IMG/VR virus record: IMGVR_UViG_3300017917_002108
Coordinates: 82,605 to 146,604 of that record
DNA from: a virus
Reading direction: 5' to 3' (one strand)
Length of the DNA: 64,000 nt
Shown: one piece after another, positions 50,643 to 59,767 of the stretch
Layout: the number at the start of each line of letters is the position of its first letter
Numbering within the stretch: position 1 is the first letter of the stretch
Notes under the pieces: model-generated
What the model saw: the letters and a program-made list of their open reading frames with translations, nothing else
What the model was told of the DNA's origin: nothing
The model's database searches: none
Made by a program: the position numbers and the translations under genes

Positions 50643-53600
50643 TTATGTATTTGATACTATCGAATCTGACTGTGCTCTAATCTCTGATGCTGAAATAGAT
50701 GTTACTATTTCTATATCATCAACTGTTGCTCCGCTGACAAAAATTTCATCTACTCTGCTTTGTATTTCAAATAAACTACCAAAGCTCTGTGTAGGTTGTC
50801 TAGGTACAATGATCATGTTAGATATATCAGGACTAACTGTATTGATCACATAGGTGATAAGTTCGCTGATGTAAAATCTGTCGCCGAAGTCCCAATTATT
50901 GATGTCAAAAAATTCATTTATCGAGGATATTATTCTTACTTTAAGGTCATTATCATTAATAAGTTTATTGGTATTCTTTACTACCTTGAACTTGGCCTGT
51001 AACTTAACATCTGCTGTTGCACCGAACAGTACCTTATATTCTACTGGGTGATAAATGATTTCGTCGCTGACTGTCTTTATTAGATTTAAATTCGATCCAA
51101 AACTGATACGGAGACTATCGCTATTAGGAGCTTCTGGCTTAGTAGATACGCCGGCCAAATAATTTCTAAACTGTGTATCATAATTTCTTGTTAAGATATA
51201 AACATCAATAATATTGCTAGAGCTAGGGTCTATTCTTCTATCGACCATTGCATTGTGAATATATTGAAACTTTAAGTTTGGCCTTCCGATGGCTGCAGAA
51301 TATGTCGGTTCTAAAATCAAAGTGTTGGTAGTCCTATCAACCCTTTTGATTTGATTTTCGGTAGTATCATAAAAATAGATAAGTCTTCCGTCATAGTAGG
51401 TAGTGCTGTCTGCAAGATTGACTAAACTTTCCTTTTGTAGGATTAATATATCACCGTTAGTGTTGTCTATATATTGTTTTATCTTATTACCCAAATCATC
51501 ATTGATTTCACGGAAGAATAGATATTTCAACATGAGATCAGGTCCAACTATGCGTTCAAAAGAATCAGGATTATCTATGACACCGTCATCGTCTGAATCA
51601 AAAAATGTTATTTTAATAGAATCTGAACTTTGGTAACCGTCATCAAATCTTATAGAATCTGCTATCTTAAATGTGATATCAGATTTCAGAGGCAGCAAAA
51701 GATCGCTATCAGGATTGATACCTAAAACTTTAATTTGATCGTAGACGATTTTACCTGTTTTGCTGTCATAGGTCTTGGCCTTGGCATCAAAATAAAATCT
51801 ATTTTGAAACAGGCTAGAGAAAATATAATCTAATCCTCTTATTCTAATTACGTATTCATCAGCTTCTTTAATAAAAGCCAACAGCCAAGAAGAATCTAAA
51901 TTATTATTTGTAGAATCTCCTGCTTTACCTAGATTAAAATTGCTTAACAGATTAAGATTAGAAGCGGTGATCAATTTCCATTCTCCGTCTGCGGCGCTAT
52001 ATCTAATTCCAAAATTTAAATTACTAAACATTTGATTTGCCATTTCGTTTTCTAATGCTGTTGACAAATTAGTTGTAAATTTTGGAACTATTCTAGTAGC
52101 AATGCTGCCTGTAGGAATTATATCGCTAAATTGAATGGCTCCTAATCCGGACTTGAGAATACCTAAATTTCCATTGGTACCATCCCCTGTGATCTTAATT
52201 ACTTTGGTCCACAGGCTGTCTGTCTGTAAGACGTCAGTGTTATCAATGGGTACGATTTTTCCTTTCTTAAAAGCAAATCCTGTAGGTGGTACAAATTTTA
52301 TCAAAGCTCCAGGAATAAGATATTTCAGGGTACTGGTTGTATATGTTCCTACCTTTAAGAGTAGATTTATATCAGACGTATTATAAAAATATCCTGTCGA
52401 TAAATTAACATCAGACGTTACCATTTTCCAAATAGTATTCTGGTCGGTAAATAGAATCTTGTCAAATTTTGTTAGATAAAAATTATATACATCTACTTCA
52501 TTCACTGTCTCTTCGATAGTGTTTCTTATGAAATTTAGAATTTCAATTCTATTAGTAAACTTAAAAGAAAGAGATCTTTCTATTTCTTCTTTGAAAATCA
52601 ATCCATCATCTGCAAAAACATTTACAGAAGAATATTTTCCGCTGGCATCTATAATTTCATAATTTCTAGAAATTCCGCTGCTGGTTCTATTAATTGATTT
52701 AATTTTTAAAATGTTTTGTGATGCAGCCAACGGGGCAAGATTATAATCTTCCCCTGTTACCATACGATTCTGAGTATAATATTGGGCAGGTGCATTAATT
52801 CTAATTGTATCGATAGATTCGCTAGGGGAAGAAGAACTAATGGTATATTTTAAACCCAAGGTTATAGTTAGAGTATGACTTATACCTTGTTTGTTTGCAT
52901 AAGGAATAGCTATTGTAATTCCTCTGAGTTCAGCCGGAGCTATCTGATAAGATAAGCCATTGCTAGTTCTATAATAAACTCTAAATTTTCCTTGCGGTAA
53001 ATTGCCGTATACTCCATCAGCAAAAGCTAGATCAACCCTATCGTTCTCTTTGGTGATCACAGTGTAGATATCTCTAATATTCGATGTCACACTATTGTAG
53101 GCAATATTGTTTCCTGCCAATGCAGAAACTTTAGTCCATTCATTTAATTGTACGCCAGCAGAACTTAAAGCAAATAGCCATACATCGTTGTTATTGATGT
53201 TGTTCGCATCAACTGCTACTATTTCATTGGTAGTGGGTATGTCTATAGAAAAATCTGCTAGTTCCAAAGAACCTTGTTTAAACATCAGATAAAATCCGGT
53301 ATTGGCACTGGTGCCGCCACGACCGTCATTTCTATAGACGAATCCTAATTGATTGCCTGGCGTGGGCGATTCTTCATATATTTCTTCTTTGCCCTTGAAG
53401 CTGGTACTGACCAGTTCAAAGGTCATGTTGCGACCTGCCACAACTTTGCTAAACGTAAAAATTGGCACGTCTGTAGATATAGTTCTAAATCTATATTGTT
53501 CGGTCTGTATGCCTTCGATGACATCTGATCCCTGACTTCTACCAAATTCTGTGTTGTCTGCCATAGCGGCATTTAGTACCGCAACAAATTGTTCTGCCCA

Positions 53601-54053
53601 ATTTTGGTTGGTAGGATCGTTCCAAATAATAGTCTGTTGAGATAGATTTTTTCCGTTGCTGTCTAGAATATTCTCGGTGGTACTTACTGTATCAAATTTC
53701 AATAAACCTTTGGCGTTGATATTACGTTTAGCATTGTAGCTCAACATCTTAGCTAATCTTAATACAGATTCTTTACGTTCTGCTAATTCAATAAAGTTTT
53801 CTCTTGAAGCAAGATCAATACGAAACGCTAGACTTTGTCCTAGAAAAGCAATAGCGTCTATCAGGGCTAGGTATTCCGAGCTTTCGATATAATCATTGAA
53901 ATCTTCAGGATAATTTTCCCTAAAATAAGAAATAATAACCCTACGAAGATTTTCAAAGTCGTAAGATTTGAAATCAGCATTTTTAAATGTCTGATAAATC
54001 CTAGTCCAGTCTTCGTTTAGAATTAAATTGTTTTGTCTAGAAGTTGTGGTCAT
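50643..54053 (-). CDS. 6: Baseplate wedge protein gp6
   Basis: An 1136-residue protein with the gp6 N-terminal signature. DWTRIYQTFKNADFKSYDFE, NLRRVIISYFRENYPEDFND, YIESSEYLALIDAIAFLGQS and ENFIELAERKESVLRLAKML span about residues 15-115. gp6 dimers form the inner ring of the baseplate that ties the wedges together. At 1136 residues it is much longer than T4 gp6 (660). The extra length lies mainly in the middle and C-terminal half, as in marine T4-like phages. AGGAATAGG precedes the ATG. It is preceded by a hairpin with a T-run after gp25. Confidence 0.9.
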   Translation of the reverse strand: MTTTSRQNNLILNEDWTRIYQTFKNADFKSYDFENLRRVIISYFRENYPEDFNDYIESSEYLALIDAIAFLGQSLAFRIDLASRENFIELAERKESVLRLAKMLSYNAKRNINAKGLLKFDTVSTTENILDSNGKNLSQQTIIWNDPTNQNWAEQFVAVLNAAMADNTEFGRSQGSDVIEGIQTEQYRFRTISTDVPIFTFSKVVAGRNMTFELVSTSFKGKEEIYEESPTPGNQLGFVYRNDGRGGTSANTGFYLMFKQGSLELADFSIDIPTTNEIVAVDANNINNNDVWLFALSSAGVQLNEWTKVSALAGNNIAYNSVTSNIRDIYTVITKENDRVDLAFADGVYGNLPQGKFRVYYRTSNGLSYQIAPAELRGITIAIPYANKQGISHTLTITLGLKYTISSSSPSESIDTIRINAPAQYYTQNRMVTGEDYNLAPLAASQNILKIKSINRTSSGISRNYEIIDASGKYSSVNVFADDGLIFKEEIERSLSFKFTNRIEILNFIRNTIEETVNEVDVYNFYLTKFDKILFTDQNTIWKMVTSDVNLSTGYFYNTSDINLLLKVGTYTTSTLKYLIPGALIKFVPPTGFAFKKGKIVPIDNTDVLQTDSLWTKVIKITGDGTNGNLGILKSGLGAIQFSDIIPTGSIATRIVPKFTTNLSTALENEMANQMFSNLNFGIRYSAADGEWKLITASNLNLLSNFNLGKAGDSTNNNLDSSWLLAFIKEADEYVIRIRGLDYIFSSLFQNRFYFDAKAKTYDSKTGKIVYDQIKVLGINPDSDLLLPLKSDITFKIADSIRFDDGYQSSDSIKITFFDSDDDGVIDNPDSFERIVGPDLMLKYLFFREINDDLGNKIKQYIDNTNGDILILQKESLVNLADSTTYYDGRLIYFYDTTENQIKRVDRTTNTLILEPTYSAAIGRPNLKFQYIHNAMVDRRIDPSSSNIIDVYILTRNYDTQFRNYLAGVSTKPEAPNSDSLRISFGSNLNLIKTVSDEIIYHPVEYKVLFGATADVKLQAKFKVVKNTNKLINDNDLKVRIISSINEFFDINNWDFGDRFYISELITYVINTVSPDISNMIIVPRQPTQSFGSLFEIQSRVDEIFVSGATVDDIEIVTSISASEIRAQSDSIVSNT

Positions 54054-54070
54054 AACCTATTCCTATCACG

Positions 54071-54078
54071 TATTTACC
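54071..54078 (-). promoter_or_regulatory. Possible weak late promoter box before gp6
   Basis: Minus-strand GGTAAATA, keeping the TAAATA core, lies 17 bases before ATG 54053 in a 41-base gap. It is two bases from the T4 late consensus, and weaker than the boxes at 27401, 30138 and 59713. Confidence 0.3.
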
Positions 54079-54080
54079 TT

Positions 54081-54102
54081 AAAAAATTAACTGCTCAGTT
54101 AA
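54081..54102 (-). terminator. Small hairpin followed by six T (minus strand) after gp25
   Basis: Minus-strand TTAACTGAGCAGTTAA (54102-54087) can fold with a six-base-pair stem and four-base loop and is followed directly by TTTTTT (54086-54081). It contains the gp25 stop. The stem is short and AT-rich, so it may only attenuate between gp25 and gp6. A GGTAAATA box (54071-54078) just after it could restart transcription for gp6. Confidence 0.38.
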
Positions 54103-54529
54103 TGATGTTGTTCTCTTTATCAAAATTAAAAATCATATTTTCGTTGATATTAAAAGGCAAATAAGTAACATCGGCCTGTATTCTAATGCCCATATCTGTG
54201 CTGTCTATCAGCACAGAATTTATAGAAACTCTTGGATCGTAATTTATAATTTCTTCTACATTATCGGAAATTAACTTTTTAACTTCCTCAGTGAAAGGTT
54301 CAAATAGCAAGTCCCATATTATGGTTCCAAAATCTGGATTCATTAATTTTTCGCCTTTACGAATGTAGAAATGATTAATGATATCTTGCTTGACCAAATC
54401 TATGTCATAGCTCTTATAGCCTTTTTTCATTTCATTAGAGTTAAAACCCTTGTATGTAAAAGCGGCTAAACTATCGCTTACTGATGCGTTTACTGACGCC
54501 ACTGATTTTTTATTGTATAATTTTGCCAT
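54095..54529 (-). CDS. 25: Baseplate wedge protein gp25
   Basis: A 144-residue protein of the GPW/gp25 family. YDIDLVKQDIINHFYIRKGE (about 42-61), NPDFGTIIWDLLFEPFTEEV (64-83) and EEIINYDPRVSINSVLID are the family core. gp25 sits at the baseplate hub-wedge junction and nucleates the sheath. Length is close to T4 gp25 (132). It is coupled to the gp5-like gene upstream by a one-base overlap. Confidence 0.92.
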   Translation of the reverse strand: MAKLYNKKSVASVNASVSDSLAAFTYKGFNSNEMKKGYKSYDIDLVKQDIINHFYIRKGEKLMNPDFGTIIWDLLFEPFTEEVKKLISDNVEEIINYDPRVSINSVLIDSTDMGIRIQADVTYLPFNINENMIFNFDKENNIIN

Positions 54530-55977
54530 TATGTTTCCCTATCTGTGTTATCCGGTGTTAGAATATCCGGCGCTTGATTTTCATGAAGTGCCCATGGTTC
54601 GTGCATAGGAACACGCTTCATAATACTCTTCAGTGGCGTTTTTACTGCATATCGATTTTTTCCGTCCCATTTTTCCTTAGAACTAGTTTTGATATTATCG
54701 TGTGTAGATAAAGGTACTACAGGAATAGCCGTGGGCCCGTTTAAATGAATCTGTGAGGCTGTTTGCAGAATGGTGCCGCCGCTGGATATGCTTGTAACCA
54801 AGCCTGCTGTTAGTTTGCCGTCTGCTGCGGCAAATATCCTATACTCTTTTCCGGCCTCTGCATGGAAGCTACCAGAAACTGCTTTGATATTAACATTTCT
54901 TCCTGCTTCTAAATTGATATCTCTATCTGCTCTAATGTTTAGGTCGGTTTCGGTATGAATACTAATACTGTCTTCAGAAAAAATATCTATCTTGCCATTA
55001 CTGGTAAGTTCTACCCAAGCGGTTCCTCGAGCATTACCAATATAGATCAAGTCTTCTGAATTATGAAATAAAATTTGATGCCCTGTTCTAGTTCTGATTC
55101 TAAAATACTCATTGTAGGGGATATCAGGATCTCCCTTTTCTTTGTTTTCAGTATCTGCATATTCAACGCCGCCTTCCCAGGGTTTTTTCTTGCGTTGATA
55201 TCTATCATCCCCGTCATCCATGACTATGGAAGTTCCGCCTAGTCTACCAACTGGAACCGGAACTGGACTTTTGCTCTGCTGTTTACCTATAAACTGTTTT
55301 TTAGCTCCGTCACTTCTATCAAAAGGTCCAGGAGTTGATATGCCAAATACCGCATTAGGCACATTGCGTCTGCTAGACGATGTTGTGGTTCCTCGCACAT
55401 CATCTTCTAAAAGACCTTGTTCTAAAAACCTGTCTGCGATAGGGTGTACAGGTTTTTTAATTTTATCAACAGCAAGACTTTTTTCTTGTTCGTTTGCCTT
55501 ACGATTATATTCTCCGACCGGTAAAGGTTGGGTTGTGTCATATAATTTTTTTTGGTCGGCTGTGAGTTCAACATCCGTAGTTCCGCCGATGGCAGGAATC
55601 ATTTGATTCATAAACCTACCAGGAACACAGGCTATAAAGTATCCCGAATCAGAGCTGCCGTTGACAAATACTACCAATACTGTTGTACCAATTTCCACTG
55701 TTGGAAACCACATACCATAACTTTTCTGCGTGTCTTGAAAATCTGATTTATTAAGACCAAGATATTCGTATGCGGTTACGCCGTAGAACGGTGATGCATA
55801 TTTTACAGAATAGGTTTGATTCAAGTCTCCGATAGAATTTCCGTTCTCTCGTAGAAGGGTAACTTCTAGACCTGCCATGAATGCAGGATCGAGATAACCA
55901 ACGACCTTGGCCAGTAGTATACCGGAAGGTAGTTTTCCTTCGTTCTCAGTTACCGGGCTGCGTTTTTCTTGTGCCAT
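54529..55977 (-). CDS. 5: Baseplate central spike gp5-like, no lysozyme domain seen
   Basis: A 482-residue protein. Residues 18-130 form an OB-type domain (GILLAKVVGYLDPAFMAGLE, then SPFYGVTAYEYLG, EIGTTVLVVFVNGSSDSGYF). Residues ~315-400 form repeated short strands (GKIDIFSEDSISIHTETDLN, then IRADRDINLEAGRNVNIKAV), the triple-stranded beta-helix needle pattern of gp5/VgrG proteins. The lysozyme domain that T4 gp5 carries between these parts is not visible. The intervening ~130-310 region is polar and Pro/Lys-rich. Marine T4-like phages often lack it. One-base TAATG-type coupling on both sides. Confidence 0.85.
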   Translation of the reverse strand: MAQEKRSPVTENEGKLPSGILLAKVVGYLDPAFMAGLEVTLLRENGNSIGDLNQTYSVKYASPFYGVTAYEYLGLNKSDFQDTQKSYGMWFPTVEIGTTVLVVFVNGSSDSGYFIACVPGRFMNQMIPAIGGTTDVELTADQKKLYDTTQPLPVGEYNRKANEQEKSLAVDKIKKPVHPIADRFLEQGLLEDDVRGTTTSSSRRNVPNAVFGISTPGPFDRSDGAKKQFIGKQQSKSPVPVPVGRLGGTSIVMDDGDDRYQRKKKPWEGGVEYADTENKEKGDPDIPYNEYFRIRTRTGHQILFHNSEDLIYIGNARGTAWVELTSNGKIDIFSEDSISIHTETDLNIRADRDINLEAGRNVNIKAVSGSFHAEAGKEYRIFAAADGKLTAGLVTSISSGGTILQTASQIHLNGPTAIPVVPLSTHDNIKTSSKEKWDGKNRYAVKTPLKSIMKRVPMHEPWALHENQAPDILTPDNTDRET

Positions 55978-58280
55978 TATGCTAACATGCTCCCTGAGTT
56001 CTGAGTAGCTGGATCATCTGTTGGAGTAGTTTTTTCAGGTTCGTTCTTAGATGTATCGTACATGATTTGATTAAGTTTATTAACAGCTTCTTGACCTGCA
56101 TAATCAAGGGCTTGGTTGACCTGACGTGCTAGATCAAGTGTCTGGGTAAACGTTCCATTACTAAATTTATTTTCTACACTTTTCACATGATAAATCCCGC
56201 TGAAAGGTGTGACAGTTCCACCATTGGGGAAATTATACAAACCTCCCTGACCTTTAACCCCTAGATTTGGTTCTAAAGGATTTCTCCACGTGATATAAAC
56301 AAAAATCTGACTGCCTTCCCAATTCATAGTTCCGTCTGAGGTTATCTGTGAGTTAGGTCCGTATTCTGCTAGGTAGTTAGAATTTATTCCGCTATCGCTG
56401 AGAAAATAAGGATCTCCCAGTATGTCAATTTTGACACTGGTCATTTCTGCGCTAGATGCAAATGATTTATTAAATGCATCTGCCACAATTTGTTCTACAG
56501 TTTTTTCGCCGCTATATGAAGGTGCTGTTAATTTAGGATCTGGTTTAACTGGTGGAGAACCGTTTTGGCTAGTAGGCGGTGCTGTTCCAGCAACTATCAC
56601 AGCTTTTTTGTTAGCTTCTAGCGCAGAATTCTGAATGTCTGAATTAGAAACCTTATCGTTCTGCTGCGGTGGTCTAGGCATAATACCTGTATAGAACATT
56701 CCGTTAAATGTTAAATCAAATCTTATAATATCATTATTCTGTCCTGTATACAAATAGTCATATCTCTTGCATATGATTTTTTCTAATTTGTCTTGTCCAG
56801 AAGCCGGAGTGGTGGGATTTTGATAATTAGTTGCGCTGACTTTAAAAGGTACGACTCTATAGATAAATTTCTTAGCTCTTACGTTTCTTATAGAATCAAA
56901 ATCAAGCAGTTGTATTTGTACATCTATCCTGAACCAATCGACCATACCATCTTTGATATTCTCACCTTTAAGACTCTTTATACAATACTCTGAAGCCGAC
57001 ACGATATATTTTATGATTTCTGTGATTTTAGCTCCCTGCGGAAATTGAATTTCTCTCTGTTTAGGGTCTATGGTCATTCTATCTCTAACTATACGTCCTG
57101 TGGCCTCATCTATAATATCTCCTTCTAGTTTAAAATTATAGTTTCCGCCCGAGGTGGCTGAAAATCCCATACTGGCCGATCCTATTACTCCTTGCCCAAA
57201 AGTTTCTGCTGCGGCTTCTCTGGCCTGTACTGCTATACGCTGGGTAGCTGGTTTTTTAGGATCTGCCATAGCTTTGAGAACTTCAGCAGATGCACCACCG
57301 TCTAGTCCTACCGGATCCGATGCGTCGATAGGAAATACAACTTCATATAAATCCGGTATTGCTGCCAGTCCGTTATCAACATTTTTTATCTGTAATTGAT
57401 TGAGTGCAACAATAAGACTCTGCGGACCTGAAGATAGAACTTCAGATACTTTCATTCCAGTTAATTTTAAATCAGTCGGTATGTTATTAATAACATCACT
57501 GAAACCTTGATGATGAAAAGGTGCAGCTTCCACCTTATATTTGCTGCCGCCTTCATTAACTGTAAATTCAGTTTTTGTTATTTTAATTGTAAAATATTTT
57601 GATAATGCATCTGAACCAGAAAATACAGCACCGCTGTCTTGGTAACCCAAGAACTCTAATTTTAAAAGGTACGGTGTATCATTTAGGTAAGAAGGATAGC
57701 CTGCATTAATTGCCGCAGCTTGCAGACTTTGCAAAAATAATCCTAGTGAGTATGGTTCATATATTTCAAAAGAAAAACTAGAAACATTGGTATTACCGGT
57801 TTTGGCTGATCCGCCCAATTGAGCCTGCATAACAAAGTTATCTACAAAATACTCAGGGGTTCCGTATTCAGTTTTTACCCGTTGGCTGTCATATCTACCT
57901 GCAGAAGAAAAAACCACATTTTTCATTGCTGCAGGATTGCCTCTATATGTCGAAGGATCGTTGAACTGACTAGGTTCTAAACAACAAAGAGTCCATAAAG
58001 GTACATAAGAAGCAAACTGTTCTAAGACATTTTCGTAAGGAGGTCCACCGACTGGTTTTTTGAATCCAAAAGTTTTTATTGCCAGAGTCTTGGCTGCATC
58101 TTGGATAATTTTATCCGGGCTTGCTGGATTTATGGTTGCTGCCGAACCGTTGCTTTGACCTGTGATAGCCTGAGCGGCACCTTGTATGATATTAGGTACT
58201 GTGGGTATATCTAATATAGGCCTTCCCGAAGGCATCAAAAGATTTCCTACTGTTTGTCCTATGTCTCTAAATATTGACAT
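55977..58280 (-). CDS. Baseplate hub structural protein (gp27-position)
   Basis: A 767-residue protein. The ATG at 58280, directly after the gp53 stop and with TTGGGG six bases ahead, is preferred to a TTG at 58292. It lies between the gp5-like spike and gp53, where a hub protein is expected. FGFKKPVGGPPYENVLEQFA, SYVPLWTLCCLEPSQFN and KTEYGTPEYFVDNFVMQAQL look like conserved blocks of the large hub protein of marine T4-like phages. Likeness to T4 gp27 (391 residues) is not evident from sequence. The C-terminus (about 600-740, with VYITWRNPLEPNLG and FSGIYHVKSVENKFSNGTFT) resembles LysM/tail-tube-associated domains. Confidence 0.7.
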   Translation of the reverse strand: MSIFRDIGQTVGNLLMPSGRPILDIPTVPNIIQGAAQAITGQSNGSAATINPASPDKIIQDAAKTLAIKTFGFKKPVGGPPYENVLEQFASYVPLWTLCCLEPSQFNDPSTYRGNPAAMKNVVFSSAGRYDSQRVKTEYGTPEYFVDNFVMQAQLGGSAKTGNTNVSSFSFEIYEPYSLGLFLQSLQAAAINAGYPSYLNDTPYLLKLEFLGYQDSGAVFSGSDALSKYFTIKITKTEFTVNEGGSKYKVEAAPFHHQGFSDVINNIPTDLKLTGMKVSEVLSSGPQSLIVALNQLQIKNVDNGLAAIPDLYEVVFPIDASDPVGLDGGASAEVLKAMADPKKPATQRIAVQAREAAAETFGQGVIGSASMGFSATSGGNYNFKLEGDIIDEATGRIVRDRMTIDPKQREIQFPQGAKITEIIKYIVSASEYCIKSLKGENIKDGMVDWFRIDVQIQLLDFDSIRNVRAKKFIYRVVPFKVSATNYQNPTTPASGQDKLEKIICKRYDYLYTGQNNDIIRFDLTFNGMFYTGIMPRPPQQNDKVSNSDIQNSALEANKKAVIVAGTAPPTSQNGSPPVKPDPKLTAPSYSGEKTVEQIVADAFNKSFASSAEMTSVKIDILGDPYFLSDSGINSNYLAEYGPNSQITSDGTMNWEGSQIFVYITWRNPLEPNLGVKGQGGLYNFPNGGTVTPFSGIYHVKSVENKFSNGTFTQTLDLARQVNQALDYAGQEAVNKLNQIMYDTSKNEPEKTTPTDDPATQNSGSMLA

Positions 58281-58281
58281 A

Positions 58282-58581
58282 TTAGACCCCAATAAACTTT
58301 TCTAGGTTTGATTTTTTAGGACAATATATAGCAACTCCAGGTTCGAAATCATAAATTGGATCTCGTAAGACATCCATATTCCTCTGCACAAATACCCACC
58401 ACAGCTCTGAATTTCCATAGAGATCGTAGGCTAAAAGATCTGGTCTATGTCTGTATTGTCCTTCGATAATATATCTAAAATCATCAGCTTCGGCAGGCAC
58501 CGGACGAATTGTTAATAATTCTAAGTAAAGGTTATTTTGTTTGGTAGCAAAAAAAGGTGATGTTCTTTTATAGGTAGCCAT
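58282..58581 (-). CDS. 53: Baseplate wedge protein gp53
   Basis: A 99-residue protein. RYIIEGQYRHRPDLLAYDLY, then GNSELWWVFVQRNMDVLRDP and FEPGVAIYCP, is the gp53 pattern (YR.RPDllaY.lYGn..LWWvf...N.d...DPi.dF..G). gp53 joins wedges into the hexagonal baseplate. It is shorter than T4 gp53 (196) and holds mainly the conserved core. It lies one base from the gp48/54-like gene. Confidence 0.88.
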   Translation of the reverse strand: MATYKRTSPFFATKQNNLYLELLTIRPVPAEADDFRYIIEGQYRHRPDLLAYDLYGNSELWWVFVQRNMDVLRDPIYDFEPGVAIYCPKKSNLEKFIGV

Positions 58582-58582
58582 A

Positions 58583-59686
58583 TTATAGATATCCTACAGT
58601 TTTGCCGGCCGCATAATCATTTAGACTAAACTTACGTAATTTTGTTCTATTGTATATGGGCGCCACGGTTACAGAAATAGTGCTCATGATAGGAACCCAG
58701 GTATTGGCACCGTCAATATTACATTTGATATAATTTACATCGTCTTTGAAATCTACACTGAAACTTTTGATAATCACTGGTACTGAATTAAAAACTCTAG
58801 CACCATAGCCAGTTAGATTGCATATAATAGGAGGATTACCTACATTAGGACCTTGGCCAAAAAACATCTTGGTGGCTGTTCGTAGGAAAGTGGTACCTTG
58901 TATCCAATACTGAGCGTCTAATTCGCTTTCAACTGAAAACTCTCCGCTGATTTGTATATCGTCTATTTGACTGTTCTTGTAGGCATAGAAAGGTTGCATA
59001 TTATGTACTGGATCTATCTGCGTATAATTAGCTTTACTGGCTACTGTGATTGTTGGTAAGTATGGCCAAACAAATCCGTTGGTGGCTGATAATCTAGAAA
59101 ATGCCGAGCCGAATAATCCAAAATTACAATTCAGTTTAACACGCCAGTCGTCGGCCGTGCCCGGTTTTACTTCAACAAAGGCACCTTGTTGATTAAATAA
59201 CTCTGCACCGCTGGGCAAGTTTTTTCCTCTAGCCACACTCAAAAGATTGTTAATCATTCCTGCTGCAGAAGATATGCCTGTGGCAAGTTGAGCTAGACCA
59301 CCGCCCAGACCACCGCTGGCCAAACCTAATTTGTTTAAACTTGCACCTATAGCAGCACCGGCATTACTGACCGCACCAGCAACTCCTCCAAGAGATCCTA
59401 GTGCGCTGGTACCACCTGTGGCATTTGATGCTAGACTCTGTATAGGATTTCCTACACTGCCTAATGCTGTTTTTGCCTGCCCCATCATTGTATTAGCGGC
59501 AGCAGTGGCACCGTTTAGACCGCTGCCGAGTTCTCCGCTTAATCTGCCCACTGTTGCATCTACATTAGCTTTTAATGCTGCCGTATCAACTCCGGCCAAA
59601 GCAGTTTTAGCAGACTCTGCTGCAGAACCAACTTGGGATGATACGCTGTTGACTAGTTTAGCCAGAGGATTAATAGATAACGCCAT
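58583..59686 (-). CDS. Baseplate tail-tube initiator/cap (gp48/gp54-like)
   Basis: A 367-residue protein. Residues 1-155 are Ala/Gly/Ser-rich with several helical stretches. Residues 165-367 form a beta-rich domain with DDWRVKLNCNFGLFGSAFS, VWPYLPTITVASKANYTQID and DIQISGEFSVESELDAQYWI, a tube-fold pattern. In T4, gp48 and gp54 cap the hub and start the tail tube. A choice between them is not possible by eye. It is the first gene of the baseplate operon, with an AATAAATA box 26 bases ahead and AGGAAAA as ribosome site. Confidence 0.75.
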   Translation of the reverse strand: MALSINPLAKLVNSVSSQVGSAAESAKTALAGVDTAALKANVDATVGRLSGELGSGLNGATAAANTMMGQAKTALGSVGNPIQSLASNATGGTSALGSLGGVAGAVSNAGAAIGASLNKLGLASGGLGGGLAQLATGISSAAGMINNLLSVARGKNLPSGAELFNQQGAFVEVKPGTADDWRVKLNCNFGLFGSAFSRLSATNGFVWPYLPTITVASKANYTQIDPVHNMQPFYAYKNSQIDDIQISGEFSVESELDAQYWIQGTTFLRTATKMFFGQGPNVGNPPIICNLTGYGARVFNSVPVIIKSFSVDFKDDVNYIKCNIDGANTWVPIMSTISVTVAPIYNRTKLRKFSLNDYAAGKTVGYL

Positions 59687-59712
59687 TTTGACAAAATTTT
59701 CCTATTTTACTC

Positions 59713-59720
59713 TATTTATT
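59713..59720 (-). promoter_or_regulatory. Candidate T4-type late promoter box for the baseplate operon
   Basis: Minus-strand AATAAATA, one base from TATAAATA, 26 bases before ATG 59686 in the 81-base region between the divergent baseplate and gp55 genes. Spacing matches the boxes at 27401 and 30138. Confidence 0.5.
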
Positions 59721-59767
59721 CTTGACAAAATGTGCTACTATATTAACTATTGGAGAATACTGAGTAT

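Noticed and set aside
59722-59750. TTGACA (59722-59727) as the -35 element of a promoter for gp55
   Set aside because: No -10-like hexamer lies 16-18 bases downstream. TATATT at 59739 is only 11 bases away, so a sigma-70 promoter is not supported.
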